DNA of 51,039 nucleotides, taken from positions 1 to 51,039 of the forward strand of contig CACXYM010000010.1 in NCBI GenBank assembly GCA_902771935.1. The letters run 5' to 3'. Within the stretch, counting starts at the first letter, position 1; each line of letters starts with the position of its first letter. A program made the position numbers and the translations under genes. The DNA comes from an uncultured Bacteroidales bacterium. GTDB lineage: Bacteria > Bacteroidota > Bacteroidia > Bacteroidales > Paludibacteraceae. This document shows positions 45,495 through 51,039 of this stretch, piece after piece. The notes under the pieces are model-generated. The model was not told the DNA's origin, made no database searches, and saw only the letters and a program-made list of their open reading frames with translations.

Positions 45495-45537
45495 TTTGAC
45501 GATTTTTGCTAGAAAATGCATTTTTTTATAAAAAAAA

Positions 45538-45569
45538 TTTGTGTATTCCAAATAAAAGCAGTACTTTTG
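45538..45569 (+). promoter_or_regulatory. Promoter of rpsF-rpsR-rplI-rpmE
   Basis: TTTG (45538-45541), 20-nt spacer, TACTTTTG (45562-45569) preceded by AAGCAG, the same context as the rRNA and tRNA-Gly promoters. Confidence 0.9.
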
Positions 45570-45572
45570 CGC

Positions 45573-45622
45573 GCTTTTTGTCGAGCGGTTCGACACCCAT
45601 TAAGCCGTTCGGGTCAAAAAGC
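45573..45622 (+). promoter_or_regulatory. Structured leader of rpsF (possible S6:S18-binding element)
   Basis: Starting at the predicted 5' end of the transcript, GCTTTTTG (45573-45580) pairs perfectly with CAAAAAGC (45615-45622). Inside lie a hairpin GTCGA-GCGGT-TCGAC (45580-45594) and a second, ACCC (45595-45598) with GGGT (45611-45614), whose 12-nt loop contains CCG. Known S6:S18 autoregulatory leaders in front of rpsF also present a conserved CCG. Pairing is seen directly; regulation is inferred. Confidence 0.6.
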
Positions 45623-45654
45623 ATAGTACAAACTAATTAAAAAACAAATTATTT

Positions 45655-46017
45655 ATGTTAAATCATTACGAAGCCGCTTTCGTTCTTACTCCCGTTTTGT
45701 CTGAGCCACAGATGAAGGAAGCGGTAGCAAAATTCGAGAAACTTCTCACAGAGAATGGTGGCACCATTCTTGGTCACGAGGAGTGGGGTCTGCGCAAACT
45801 CGCATATCCTATCCAAGGCAAGACTACGGGATTCTATGCTTTGCTTCAATTTGATGTAGAACCTGCTGTTATCGCAACGCTCGAAACTGCATTCCGCCGT
45901 GACGAACGCATTCTGCGTTTCCTCACTACTCGTCTCGACAAGTATGCTTTTGAGTATTCAGAGAAACGCCGTCACAACAAAACGGCAAGTGTTGAACCTA
46001 AAGTAGAGGAGGCTTAA
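45655..46017 (+). CDS. rpsF: 30S ribosomal protein S6
   Basis: Encodes bS6 (120 aa), which with bS18 binds the central domain of 16S rRNA. The N-terminal [15 protein letters not shown] and the [22 protein letters not shown] core are typical; the C-terminal tail is charged ([16 protein letters not shown]). It is the first gene of the operon and ends 2 nt before rpsR. Its own leader may bind the S6:S18 complex. Confidence 0.98.
   Translation: MLNHYEAAFVLTPVLSEPQMKEAVAKFEKLLTENGGTILGHEEWGLRKLAYPIQGKTTGFYALLQFDVEPAVIATLETAFRRDERILRFLTTRLDKYAFEYSEKRRHNKTASVEPKVEEA
46006..46012 (+). promoter_or_regulatory. SD-like sequence before rpsR
   Basis: GAGGAGG, 7 nt before the rpsR ATG. It overlaps the last codons of rpsF (Glu-Glu-Ala), so part of the match may be due to coding. 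Confidence 0.55.
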
Positions 46018-46019
46018 TC

Positions 46020-46283
46020 ATGGCACAAGAAGAAGTTCGTTACCTGACTCCGCAACAGACTCAGGAGAAAAAGAAAAAGTACTGCCGTTTCAAGAAAAGC
46101 GGTATCAAGTACATCGACTACAAGGATCCAGAATTCTTGAAGAAGTTCCTCAACGAGCAAGGTAAAATCCTCCCTCGTCGTATCACCGGCACTTCGTTGA
46201 AATTCCAACGTAAAGTTGCTCAAGCTGTTAAGAAAGCGCGTCACTTGGCACTGCTGCCATATGTAACCGACATGATGAAGTAA
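46020..46283 (+). CDS. rpsR: 30S ribosomal protein S18
   Basis: Encodes bS18 (87 aa). The basic core [18 protein letters not shown] and [20 protein letters not shown]-like region (here [16 protein letters not shown]) are conserved, with the typical [12 protein letters not shown] end. It sits between rpsF and rplI. In Bacteroidota, bS18 is one of the proteins reported to cover the 16S anti-SD, so the strong SD in front of this gene is notable. Confidence 0.98.
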   Translation: MAQEEVRYLTPQQTQEKKKKYCRFKKSGIKYIDYKDPEFLKKFLNEQGKILPRRITGTSLKFQRKVAQAVKKARHLALLPYVTDMMK

Positions 46284-46311
46284 TTGTTTAACCCTTTAAA
46301 AGAACAAGATT

Positions 46312-46752
46312 ATGCAAGTCATTTTGGTACAAGACGTAGCAAACTTAGGCTACAAGAATGATATCGTTAAGGTAAAAGATGGTTACGGACGTAACTACCT
46401 TATTCCTAATAAATTGGCTATTATTGCCAATGAGAGCAACGTAAAACAACTCAACGAGAACCTCAAACAACAAGCTAAGAAAATGGCTCAACAACTCGCT
46501 GATGCTCAAGCTCTTGCTGAGAAACTCGCTGCTACTGTGATCAATGTTGCTGTTAAAGCTAATGAGGATGGCAAAATCTTCGGTACAGTTACTACTGCAC
46601 AAATTGCTGACGCACTTGCTGCTCAAGGATTTGACATCGACCGCAAGATTATCACTATTGAACCTGTGAAGGAACTTGGCGAAGCTATTGCTACTGCACG
46701 TCTCCACAGAGAGGTTAAAGCTGAAATTAAACTCAACGTTGTTGCTGAATAA
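46312..46752 (+). CDS. rplI: 50S ribosomal protein L9
   Basis: Encodes bL9 (146 aa), an elongated protein binding 23S rRNA near the L1 stalk. The N-terminal domain MQVILVQDVANLGYKNDIV and GYGRNYLIPNKLA is diagnostic; a long connecting helix (about 42-75) and the C-terminal domain (IFGTVTTAQIADAL) follow. Length is typical. It lies 28 nt after rpsR. Confidence 0.98.
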   Translation: MQVILVQDVANLGYKNDIVKVKDGYGRNYLIPNKLAIIANESNVKQLNENLKQQAKKMAQQLADAQALAEKLAATVINVAVKANEDGKIFGTVTTAQIADALAAQGFDIDRKIITIEPVKELGEAIATARLHREVKAEIKLNVVAE

Positions 46753-46755
46753 TAG

Positions 46756-46762
46756 AAAGGAG
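46756..46762 (+). promoter_or_regulatory. Shine-Dalgarno sequence of rpmE
   Basis: AAAGGAG 7 nt upstream of the rpmE ATG in a non-coding 17-nt spacer; nearly the same sequence context stands before rplJ. Confidence 0.75.
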
Positions 46763-46769
46763 AATAATT

Positions 46770-47024
46770 ATGCGTAATGGAATTCATCCCGATAACTACC
46801 GCGTTGTAGTTTTCAAAGATATGTCTGACGGAACTCAGTTCTTCAGCCGCTCTACCGCTGCTACTAAGGACACTATCACTATTGATGGTAAGGAGTATCC
46901 GCTCATAAAACTTGAGATTTCGAACACCAGCCACCCATTCTATACGGGTAAATCCAAACTTGTGGATACTGCTGGTCGCGTAGATAAGTTTATGTCTCGT
47001 TACGGTGATCGTAAAAAGAAATAA
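46770..47024 (+). CDS. rpmE: 50S ribosomal protein L31 type B
   Basis: Encodes bL31 (84 aa). It begins MRNGIHPDNYRVVVFKDMS and contains STAATKDTITIDGKEYPLI and the conserved SNTSHPFYTGKSKLVDTAGR. It lacks the zinc-binding cysteines of type A L31, so it is the zinc-independent (type B, YkgM-like) form. It is the last gene of the operon, followed by a strong terminator. Confidence 0.97.
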   Translation: MRNGIHPDNYRVVVFKDMSDGTQFFSRSTAATKDTITIDGKEYPLIKLEISNTSHPFYTGKSKLVDTAGRVDKFMSRYGDRKKK

Positions 47025-47042
47025 TATAGCTACGTATCAAAC

Positions 47043-47074
47043 AAAAAGAGTCCGGATTCCGGACTCTTTTTTTT
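47043..47074 (+). terminator. Bidirectional terminator between rpmE and the DUF486 gene
   Basis: 13-bp perfect stem AAAAAGAGTCCGG (47043-47055) / CCGGACTCTTTTT (47059-47071), loop ATT, with further T on the plus strand and A on the other side. It can serve both converging operons. Confidence 0.93.
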
Positions 47075-47092
47075 GTAATATAGACAGAAAGA

Positions 47093-47464
47093 TTACTTAA
47101 ACCCGAAAACAAAATATACCGCCGCCACTAAACACAATGCCGCCATTACATGATTCCAACGTAAGTGCATATGGAAAGCAATTATCGAGAAGAGAATAAA
47201 GACAATCATCGTTATCACTTCTTGCATCACTTTGAGCTGCATTAAACTAAACGGACCACCCGTTCCTTCAAAACCGATACGATTAGCAGGAACTTGTAAG
47301 CAGTACTCAAAAAAGGCGATGCCCCAAGAGAAAACGATTACGGCTATTATCGGCCATTTCTGAAACCACGGATATTCCGCCATTTTGAGATGAGCATACC
47401 ACGCAAGCGTCATGAACACATTTGACGCAATCAATAATGCAACTGTTTGAAAAGCTTGTGTCAT
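47093..47464 (-). CDS. DMT-family/DUF486 membrane protein
   Basis: A 123-aa integral membrane protein with four hydrophobic segments. FMTLAWYAHLK, the loop ANRIGFEGTGGPFSLMQLK and VMQEVITMIVF are characteristic of the DUF486 family. The function is unknown. ATG at 47464 (MTQAFQTV) overlaps the ttcA stop by 4 nt (ATGA) and is preferred over an in-frame start 16 codons upstream inside ttcA. Confidence 0.9.
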   Translation of the reverse strand: MTQAFQTVALLIASNVFMTLAWYAHLKMAEYPWFQKWPIIAVIVFSWGIAFFEYCLQVPANRIGFEGTGGPFSLMQLKVMQEVITMIVFILFSIIAFHMHLRWNHVMAALCLVAAVYFVFGFK

Positions 47465-48216
47465 ATTTTTTTGGGTAAATAAGTTGGTTTGATATTTTCC
47501 ATAGCTGCCCACATGTTATCTTTTACTTCGGGATTTAACTCAGCCAGTACTCCTAATATATTTTTCGTGCGCGCACGCGAGGACTCTTTTTCGAACGGAC
47601 AGGACTTCACCTGTTTCTGATAACCCGCCATCTCTGCGTAACGCCGAATATCGGCTTCGTCGCATAAGCAGAGCGGACGAATAATGCGCAGGGGCATTTT
47701 ATCCAGTTGTAGCATCGGGGGCATGGTAGATATGTTACCACCAAAGACCATATTCATGAGCAGCGTTTCCAATATATCGTCACGATGATGCCCTAATGCA
47801 ATCTTATTGCAGCCTAACTCTTGTGCCGTGTCGAATAAGGCCTTGCGACGATACCATGAGCATAAAAAACAATGGTTCTTATTACGATGTTCTGACGGAA
47901 GTTCGTCGTAATGTGTCACTTTATGCGCAAATGGTACGCCAACTTGGTCGCAGAACGCTTGCAGATACTCAACGTCCGTTTCGTAGCCAATATTACTCAC
48001 GCTCACATAAACGGCCGTGACGCGAAAAGAAGGCTTGTGGATTTTTGCCTGACGCCCGAGCAACTCTGTCAATGCCAGCGAGTCCTTGCCTCCGCTAAGC
48101 CCAATCAGCACGTGGTCTCCGTCTTCTAACAGACCATAATCAGCACAGGCCATATGGAAACGACGCGTCAAACGGACACGTTGTTTCTCTAATGCTATTT
48201 GTTCAGCTGTTTTCAC
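47461..48216 (-). CDS. ttcA: tRNA 2-thiocytidine biosynthesis protein TtcA-like
   Basis: A 251-aa PP-loop ATPase. SGGKDS (about 41-46) is the PP-loop, followed by HCFLCSWYRRKALF with the CXXC pair, ALGHHRDDILET and a third cysteine in VKSCPFE: the TtcA pattern for an iron-sulfur-dependent thiolase of tRNA C32. The GTG at 48216 is chosen; a longer version starting at 48288 would run through a terminator and into tRNA-Leu. It follows the tRNA cluster, a natural setting for a tRNA-modifying enzyme, and is coupled to the DUF486 gene. Confidence 0.88.
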   Translation of the reverse strand: MKTAEQIALEKQRVRLTRRFHMACADYGLLEDGDHVLIGLSGGKDSLALTELLGRQAKIHKPSFRVTAVYVSVSNIGYETDVEYLQAFCDQVGVPFAHKVTHYDELPSEHRNKNHCFLCSWYRRKALFDTAQELGCNKIALGHHRDDILETLLMNMVFGGNISTMPPMLQLDKMPLRIIRPLCLCDEADIRRYAEMAGYQKQVKSCPFEKESSRARTKNILGVLAELNPEVKDNMWAAMENIKPTYLPKKI

Positions 48217-48226
48217 TTTAAAGCAT

Positions 48227-48260
48227 AAAAAAAGAGACAGATTCTTGCGAATCTGCCTCT
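48227..48260 (-). terminator. Terminator after the tRNA cluster
   Basis: 12-bp stem AGAGACAGATTC (48233-48244) / GAATCTGCCTCT (48249-48260), loop TTGC on the plus strand, followed on the minus strand by TTTTTTT. It lies directly after tRNA-Leu(GAG). Confidence 0.9.
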
Positions 48261-48263
48261 CAG

Positions 48264-48347
48264 TGCGCAGGATGAGACTCGAACTCACACGACATTGCTG
48301 CCACTACCCCCTCAAAGTAGCGTGTATACCAATTTCACCACCTGCGC
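48264..48347 (-). tRNA. tRNA-Leu (anticodon GAG)
   Basis: 84-nt minus-strand tRNA with a long variable arm. Acceptor GCGCAGG/CCTGCGC, anticodon arm CTACT-TTGAGGG-GGTAG, T arm with GAGTTCGAGTCTC, discriminator A, no encoded CCA. Confidence 0.95.
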
Positions 48348-48366
48348 ATTTTAAAGATCACTCTTG

Positions 48367-48448
48367 TGCCCAGAACAGGACTCGAACCTGCACACCTCGC
48401 GGCATACGCACCTGAAACGTACGCGTCTACCAATTCCGCCACCTGGGC
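48367..48448 (-). tRNA. tRNA-Leu (anticodon CAG)
   Basis: 82-nt minus-strand tRNA with long variable arm. Acceptor GCCCAGG/TCTGGGC (one G.T), anticodon arm TACGT-TTCAGGT-GCGTA, T arm with CAGGTTCGAGTCCTG, discriminator A. Confidence 0.95.
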
Positions 48449-48450
48449 TA

Positions 48451-48477
48451 AAAAATGCAGGACGTTGGTCCTGCACT
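48451..48477 (-). terminator. Terminator-like hairpin between tRNA-Gly and tRNA-Leu(CAG)
   Basis: 8-bp perfect stem TGCAGGAC (48456-48463) / GTCCTGCA (48468-48475), loop of 4, followed on the minus strand by TTTTTT just before tRNA-Leu(CAG). It would attenuate the two leucine tRNAs relative to tRNA-Gly. The stem core equals that of the mutS terminator. Confidence 0.7.
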
Positions 48478-48482
48478 TTCGG

Positions 48483-48555
<73 letters not shown>

Positions 48556-48593
48556 AAATGTGTTAGAACACTGCTTTCTTCCAAAAGCGGCTG

Positions 48594-48624
48594 CAAAAGT
48601 ACTGCTTTTTTTTGAACTGACAAA
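48594..48624 (-). promoter_or_regulatory. Promoter of the tRNA-Gly/Leu/Leu cluster
   Basis: TTTG (48621-48624), 19-nt spacer, TACTTTTG (48594-48601), preceded by AGCAG. Upstream 48625-48661 carries the shared AT-rich element (GAAAAATGCAT, T7, GCAT, T6, GCTAAAAAAT). Confidence 0.9.
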
Positions 48625-48691
48625 ATTTTTTAGCAAAAAAATGCAAAAAAATGCATTTTTCTGACCTTATGCCCCTTTGGAATAACAATAA

Positions 48692-50491
48692 TCAACGAAT
48701 TGGACGACCTAAAAGATCATAACCATGACCCTCATGCAGAATGATTATCTGTTGTCCATCAAATACCTTAACCGGCTTTGTTTCTACTGCCGGGAGGAGA
48801 AGATTTGCCGTTGGTGGTTGATAGTTGTCCGGTTTGATACCTTCGCCCCATTGCGTGTATAACCAGTTAATGCGCCAGTTATAGTTATTGAGAAAGGTGT
48901 TCTTTTGGTTTGTCATATTACTGTTGTCTCGGTAATTTTGAGATCCGTTCCACCGCTTGGCGTCCAGCACTGCCGCTGCACTAACTTGCGAGGCAAACTG
49001 ATTGATATAATCACGGACGCGATCTTGATAGTCATGGTAGAAGATATACCAGTATTCCTTCACTTTCTTCTGGAATGTCGGCCAGGTGGCTAACTGACCT
49101 ATCAAATATTGTTCCCATTGCGGTTCAATGTAAATAAACCGTTCTTGGTGACTGTCATAACTGTTGCCGAAATCCCAAACTGGTCCGAAGCACCATTTCT
49201 TCTGCGCCTCACCTGCTTTATCACGGTCTTTATATAGATAGCAACTGCCATGATATGACTCACAATCATCCATAATCTCCTGTATAACGTAGAACTTCGC
49301 TGCTTCGTCAAAGTCCAAAATAGCTTGTAGCTCACTCTCCGACGAGCCGTACAACTTGTCGGAGAGGTTGTTCAGTTGGGATGTTACGTAATTGCGCTCG
49401 GCCTTCGAAAGCACTTCCGGTGACTTGGGAGTGAACCATACTTCTTGTTGACCGCCTGCCCAGAGGGTGATGTTCCCATCCTCGAAGTAATTGTCGATCT
49501 CCACTAACCAGCCTCCTGTAATTGAATCCGGATTGGAACAATTGTCTTCTAACTCTTTAATAGGCAGCCTATTCTTGCCGATGCGAATCTGCTCCGTTAA
49601 AAAATATAAACCCCAGTATTTACCATTTAGAAATACTTCCACTGGAACTTGGTGCGGTGTCCATAATAATCCCAACGACTCGGAAAGTTTAAAACCAACC
49701 GGATTTTTGAGGTAACCCAGATAGTCGTCAGCATGCGCCATCAAACACCAGTGTTTATTGGCCGGCATGCCTAACAAGGCATACTTGTCGGCAAACTTTA
49801 TTTTGTATGGTTTCTTGTCAAAGCCGTTCCATGTCCAATTGCCACGACCTTTTATTTGTATGGATAAGGGCGCGCTCGGTGAAGCAAAATTGTCATAACC
49901 AGTATTTAGTGCATTGATATAGACTATTCCGTTGATATAGTCTTCTTTGGACGTAATGGAAGCGTGGTTCTGCGTTTCAATATACATAACGGGCAATGTC
50001 CCGGAATATTCGGTTGATACTCCTCCGCCCCCCGTTTGCTGGGCTTCCCAGTCGCTCATACTTATCCAAGTGCCTTGCGCCCAGTTGTCTCCTGACTCAG
50101 GAACAAAGACATAACCGGCTGTGATATAGTCGTCCCGTGTTGCCGTGCGGTAACAATTTATGGTATAACTTATATAGTCTTTTAAGTTTGGAAAGGTTTG
50201 TTCGTGATAGCCTTCGCTGAGCGTAGTGTTCGAGAACGTAAAACGATACATGCTCGTCATGGTTGAGGGAATAGTAATGGACCAAAGACCTTTATTGCCA
50301 TACTTGCTCATTGTATAAACATAGGACTCGGCCTCCGTTTCTTTGCCAAAAACAAATTGCACATGGCTGTAATTCGTCTTGGTGTTGTCGAAATATAGCG
50401 TCCCTTTCGGTATGTCCAATGCCCAACTGTTGGTGGACAATAAACATATTATGGCCGAAACGACGATATGTGGAATTGCACGATTTTTCAT
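48692..50491 (-). CDS. Secreted CotH-kinase family protein with a C-terminal sorting-like tail
   Basis: A 599-aa exported protein (signal peptide to about residue 24, NSWA-LD). Residues 25-110 (GTLYFDNTKTNYSHVQFVF) resemble a starch-binding-type beta module. From about 180 follows a CotH kinase-like domain: LSIQIKGRGNWTWNGFDKKP, then HADDYLGYLKNPVGFKLSE, GKYWGLYFLTEQIR and the likely catalytic GPVWDFGNSYD. CotH-type proteins phosphorylate secreted partners. The last 25 residues (KVFDGQQIIILHEGHGYDLL and GRPIR) look like the short C-terminal tails of type IX-secreted Bacteroidales proteins. It is a single gene with its own promoter. Confidence 0.85.
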   Translation of the reverse strand: MKNRAIPHIVVSAIICLLSTNSWALDIPKGTLYFDNTKTNYSHVQFVFGKETEAESYVYTMSKYGNKGLWSITIPSTMTSMYRFTFSNTTLSEGYHEQTFPNLKDYISYTINCYRTATRDDYITAGYVFVPESGDNWAQGTWISMSDWEAQQTGGGGVSTEYSGTLPVMYIETQNHASITSKEDYINGIVYINALNTGYDNFASPSAPLSIQIKGRGNWTWNGFDKKPYKIKFADKYALLGMPANKHWCLMAHADDYLGYLKNPVGFKLSESLGLLWTPHQVPVEVFLNGKYWGLYFLTEQIRIGKNRLPIKELEDNCSNPDSITGGWLVEIDNYFEDGNITLWAGGQQEVWFTPKSPEVLSKAERNYVTSQLNNLSDKLYGSSESELQAILDFDEAAKFYVIQEIMDDCESYHGSCYLYKDRDKAGEAQKKWCFGPVWDFGNSYDSHQERFIYIEPQWEQYLIGQLATWPTFQKKVKEYWYIFYHDYQDRVRDYINQFASQVSAAAVLDAKRWNGSQNYRDNSNMTNQKNTFLNNYNWRINWLYTQWGEGIKPDNYQPPTANLLLPAVETKPVKVFDGQQIIILHEGHGYDLLGRPIR

Positions 50492-50512
50492 AATTTAAAC
50501 TCTTTTCGCCTG

Positions 50513-50544
50513 CAAAAGTACAACAATATTTCGGTTCGTGCAAA
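50513..50544 (-). promoter_or_regulatory. Promoter of the CotH-like gene
   Basis: TTTG (50541-50544), exactly 20 nt, TACTTTTG (50513-50520) on the minus strand, ending 22 nt before the ATG. Confidence 0.88.
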
Positions 50545-50707
50545 TAAAACATGTTTTTTTTACACAATTAAAGGTGCTTCTTCCCTCCTTATATATTTTT
50601 GCACGCGCTAGTGCGCGCGCTCGCGCGCGATAGTATGGTTAATTTGCTATTTCCAAGTAGCAAAATAATGAAAAATGACAAAAAAAACGCAAAAAGCGCA
50701 AAAATAT
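50545..50707. other. Spacer between the CotH-like gene and the rRNA promoter
   Basis: No gene. It holds a (GC)4-T-(CG)4 tract at 50613-50629 in an otherwise AT-rich region, a perfect 7-bp inverted repeat TTTGCTA / TAGCAAA (50643-50649, 50658-50664) and A-tracts directly upstream of the rRNA promoter (50677-50705). Confidence 0.7.
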
Positions 50708-50738
50708 TTTGGCAGTCCAAAAAATAGCAGTACTTTTG
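50708..50738 (+). promoter_or_regulatory. rRNA operon promoter
   Basis: TTTG (50708-50711), 19-nt spacer, TACTTTTG (50731-50738), preceded by AGCAG and by phased A-tracts. Transcription would begin near 50745. Confidence 0.9.
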
Positions 50739-50744
50739 CAGCCG

Positions 50745-50952
50745 GTTTCGCCAAAAAAACGACGGAACGACCAAAAAACGGTCTTTGAAAGATTGAAAAA
50801 CAATAGATGTAGTACAAGTGAAAATTGTACGGAGGCTAATCGAGGCTTCGGCCGAGAATAGACATCTGTACAATAAATTGGGATAAATTTGTCCCCCATC
50901 AAAGTACGATATCAATAAATCGGTTATTCTGAGCTAAGTAATAATTTTTTTT
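50745..50952 (+). promoter_or_regulatory. rRNA leader with boxA-like motif and processing stems
   Basis: CGGTCTTTGAAA (50779-50790) is a boxA-like antitermination motif of the kind seen in Bacteroidota rRNA leaders. AGATGT (50805-50810) can pair with ACATCT (50862-50867); inside, GTACAA (50812-50817) pairs with TTGTAC (50825-50830), and GGC-TTCG-GCC forms a tetraloop hairpin near 50845. A second GTACAA at 50868 allows an alternative fold. Confidence 0.6.
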
Positions 50953-51039
50953 ACAACGAAGAGTTTGATCCTGGCTCAGGATGAACGCTAGCGACAGGCC
51001 TAACACATGCAAGTCGAGGGGCAGCGCGGAAGTAGTTTA
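50953..51039 (+). rRNA. rrs: 16S ribosomal RNA, 5' end (partial)
   Basis: GAGTTTGATCCTGGCTCAG at 50961 is the universal 5' 16S motif, followed by GATGAACGCTAGCGACAGGC and the ACACATGCAAGTCGA stretch before variable region V1. The AGCGACAGGCCTAACACATG form is typical of Bacteroidales. The 5' end is placed 8 nt before GAGTTTG by analogy with E. coli. The gene runs off the right edge of the window. Confidence 0.97.

Larger units (their letters stand above)
45303..45654. other. Divergent regulatory region between glnN and rpsF
   Basis: No gene is supported. From left to right it holds the two glnN leader palindromes, the glnN promoter with its AT-rich upstream element, the 11-bp-period repeat at 45434-45489, an AAAATGCATTTTTTT tract, the rpsF promoter and the structured rpsF leader. 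Confidence 0.9.

Noticed and set aside
48217-48288. Longer ttcA start reaching into tRNA-Leu(GAG)
   Set aside because: The extension would cross a strong terminator and a tRNA gene; the GTG at 48216 gives the family length.

Overview
The window is a chromosomal segment of a Bacteroidales-type bacterium (phylum Bacteroidota). The evidence is the TTTG / TAnnTTTG promoter signature in front of at least nine transcription units, several TonB-receptor and outer-membrane barrel genes, BACON and WG-repeat lipoproteins, a type III glutamine synthetase (glnN), a DUF4924 gene next to nth, and the start of a Bacteroidales-like 16S rRNA at the right edge. I cannot assign a family from the 16S stub.

Layout. 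(1) 111-13087, plus strand: rplK-rplA-rplJ-rplL, an attenuator-like terminator, rpoB-rpoC, then mutS only 20 nt after rpoC. (2) 13196-17838, minus strand: tRNA-Gln, its terminator, then a tightly packed run rplY-pth-sulfatase-family membrane transferase-S4 protein-DUF4924-nth. (3) 18019-23052, minus strand: one promoter drives a 36-aa small ORF, a small membrane protein, a WG-repeat lipoprotein, a secreted membrane-anchored protein and two lipoproteins that share a related C-terminal module. (4) 23290-24089: a small accessory patch with a decayed DUF3987/VirE-like gene, short tandem repeats and an orphan 104-aa gene on the plus strand. (5) 24091-35786, minus strand: a PspC-like/DUF2807 membrane protein, a compact ABC ATPase and ruvB; then grpE-dnaJ followed without gaps (4-nt overlaps) by two beta-barrel-like proteins, a TonB-receptor-like protein, a second sulfatase-family transferase and an LpxL-type acyltransferase. 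(6) 35817-36297: non-coding repeat region. (7) 36298-45314, minus strand: glnN-dapF-dapL-glmS-ddh-TonB receptor, a nitrogen/amino-sugar/peptidoglycan-precursor block. (8) 45538-47071, plus strand: rpsF-rpsR-rplI-rpmE with a structured leader. (9) 47093-48624, minus strand: a tRNA-Gly/Leu/Leu cluster, then ttcA and a DUF486 membrane protein. (10) 48692-50544, minus strand: a CotH-kinase-like secreted protein. (11) 50708-51039: rRNA promoter, leader and 5' end of 16S.

Most notable: a 40-nt AT-rich upstream element shared almost base for base by the tRNA-Gln, tRNA-Gly and glnN promoters; three unrelated intergenic loci carrying tandem repeats with an exact 11-bp period, alongside three loci with 7-bp tandem repeats (one inside a gene, where slippage would shift frame); an 11-residue in-frame deletion in ribosomal protein L1; a structured rpsF leader with a CCG loop; and two uncharacterised envelope operons, one of them fused by overlaps to grpE-dnaJ. 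I found no CRISPR array, integrase or complete insertion sequence.
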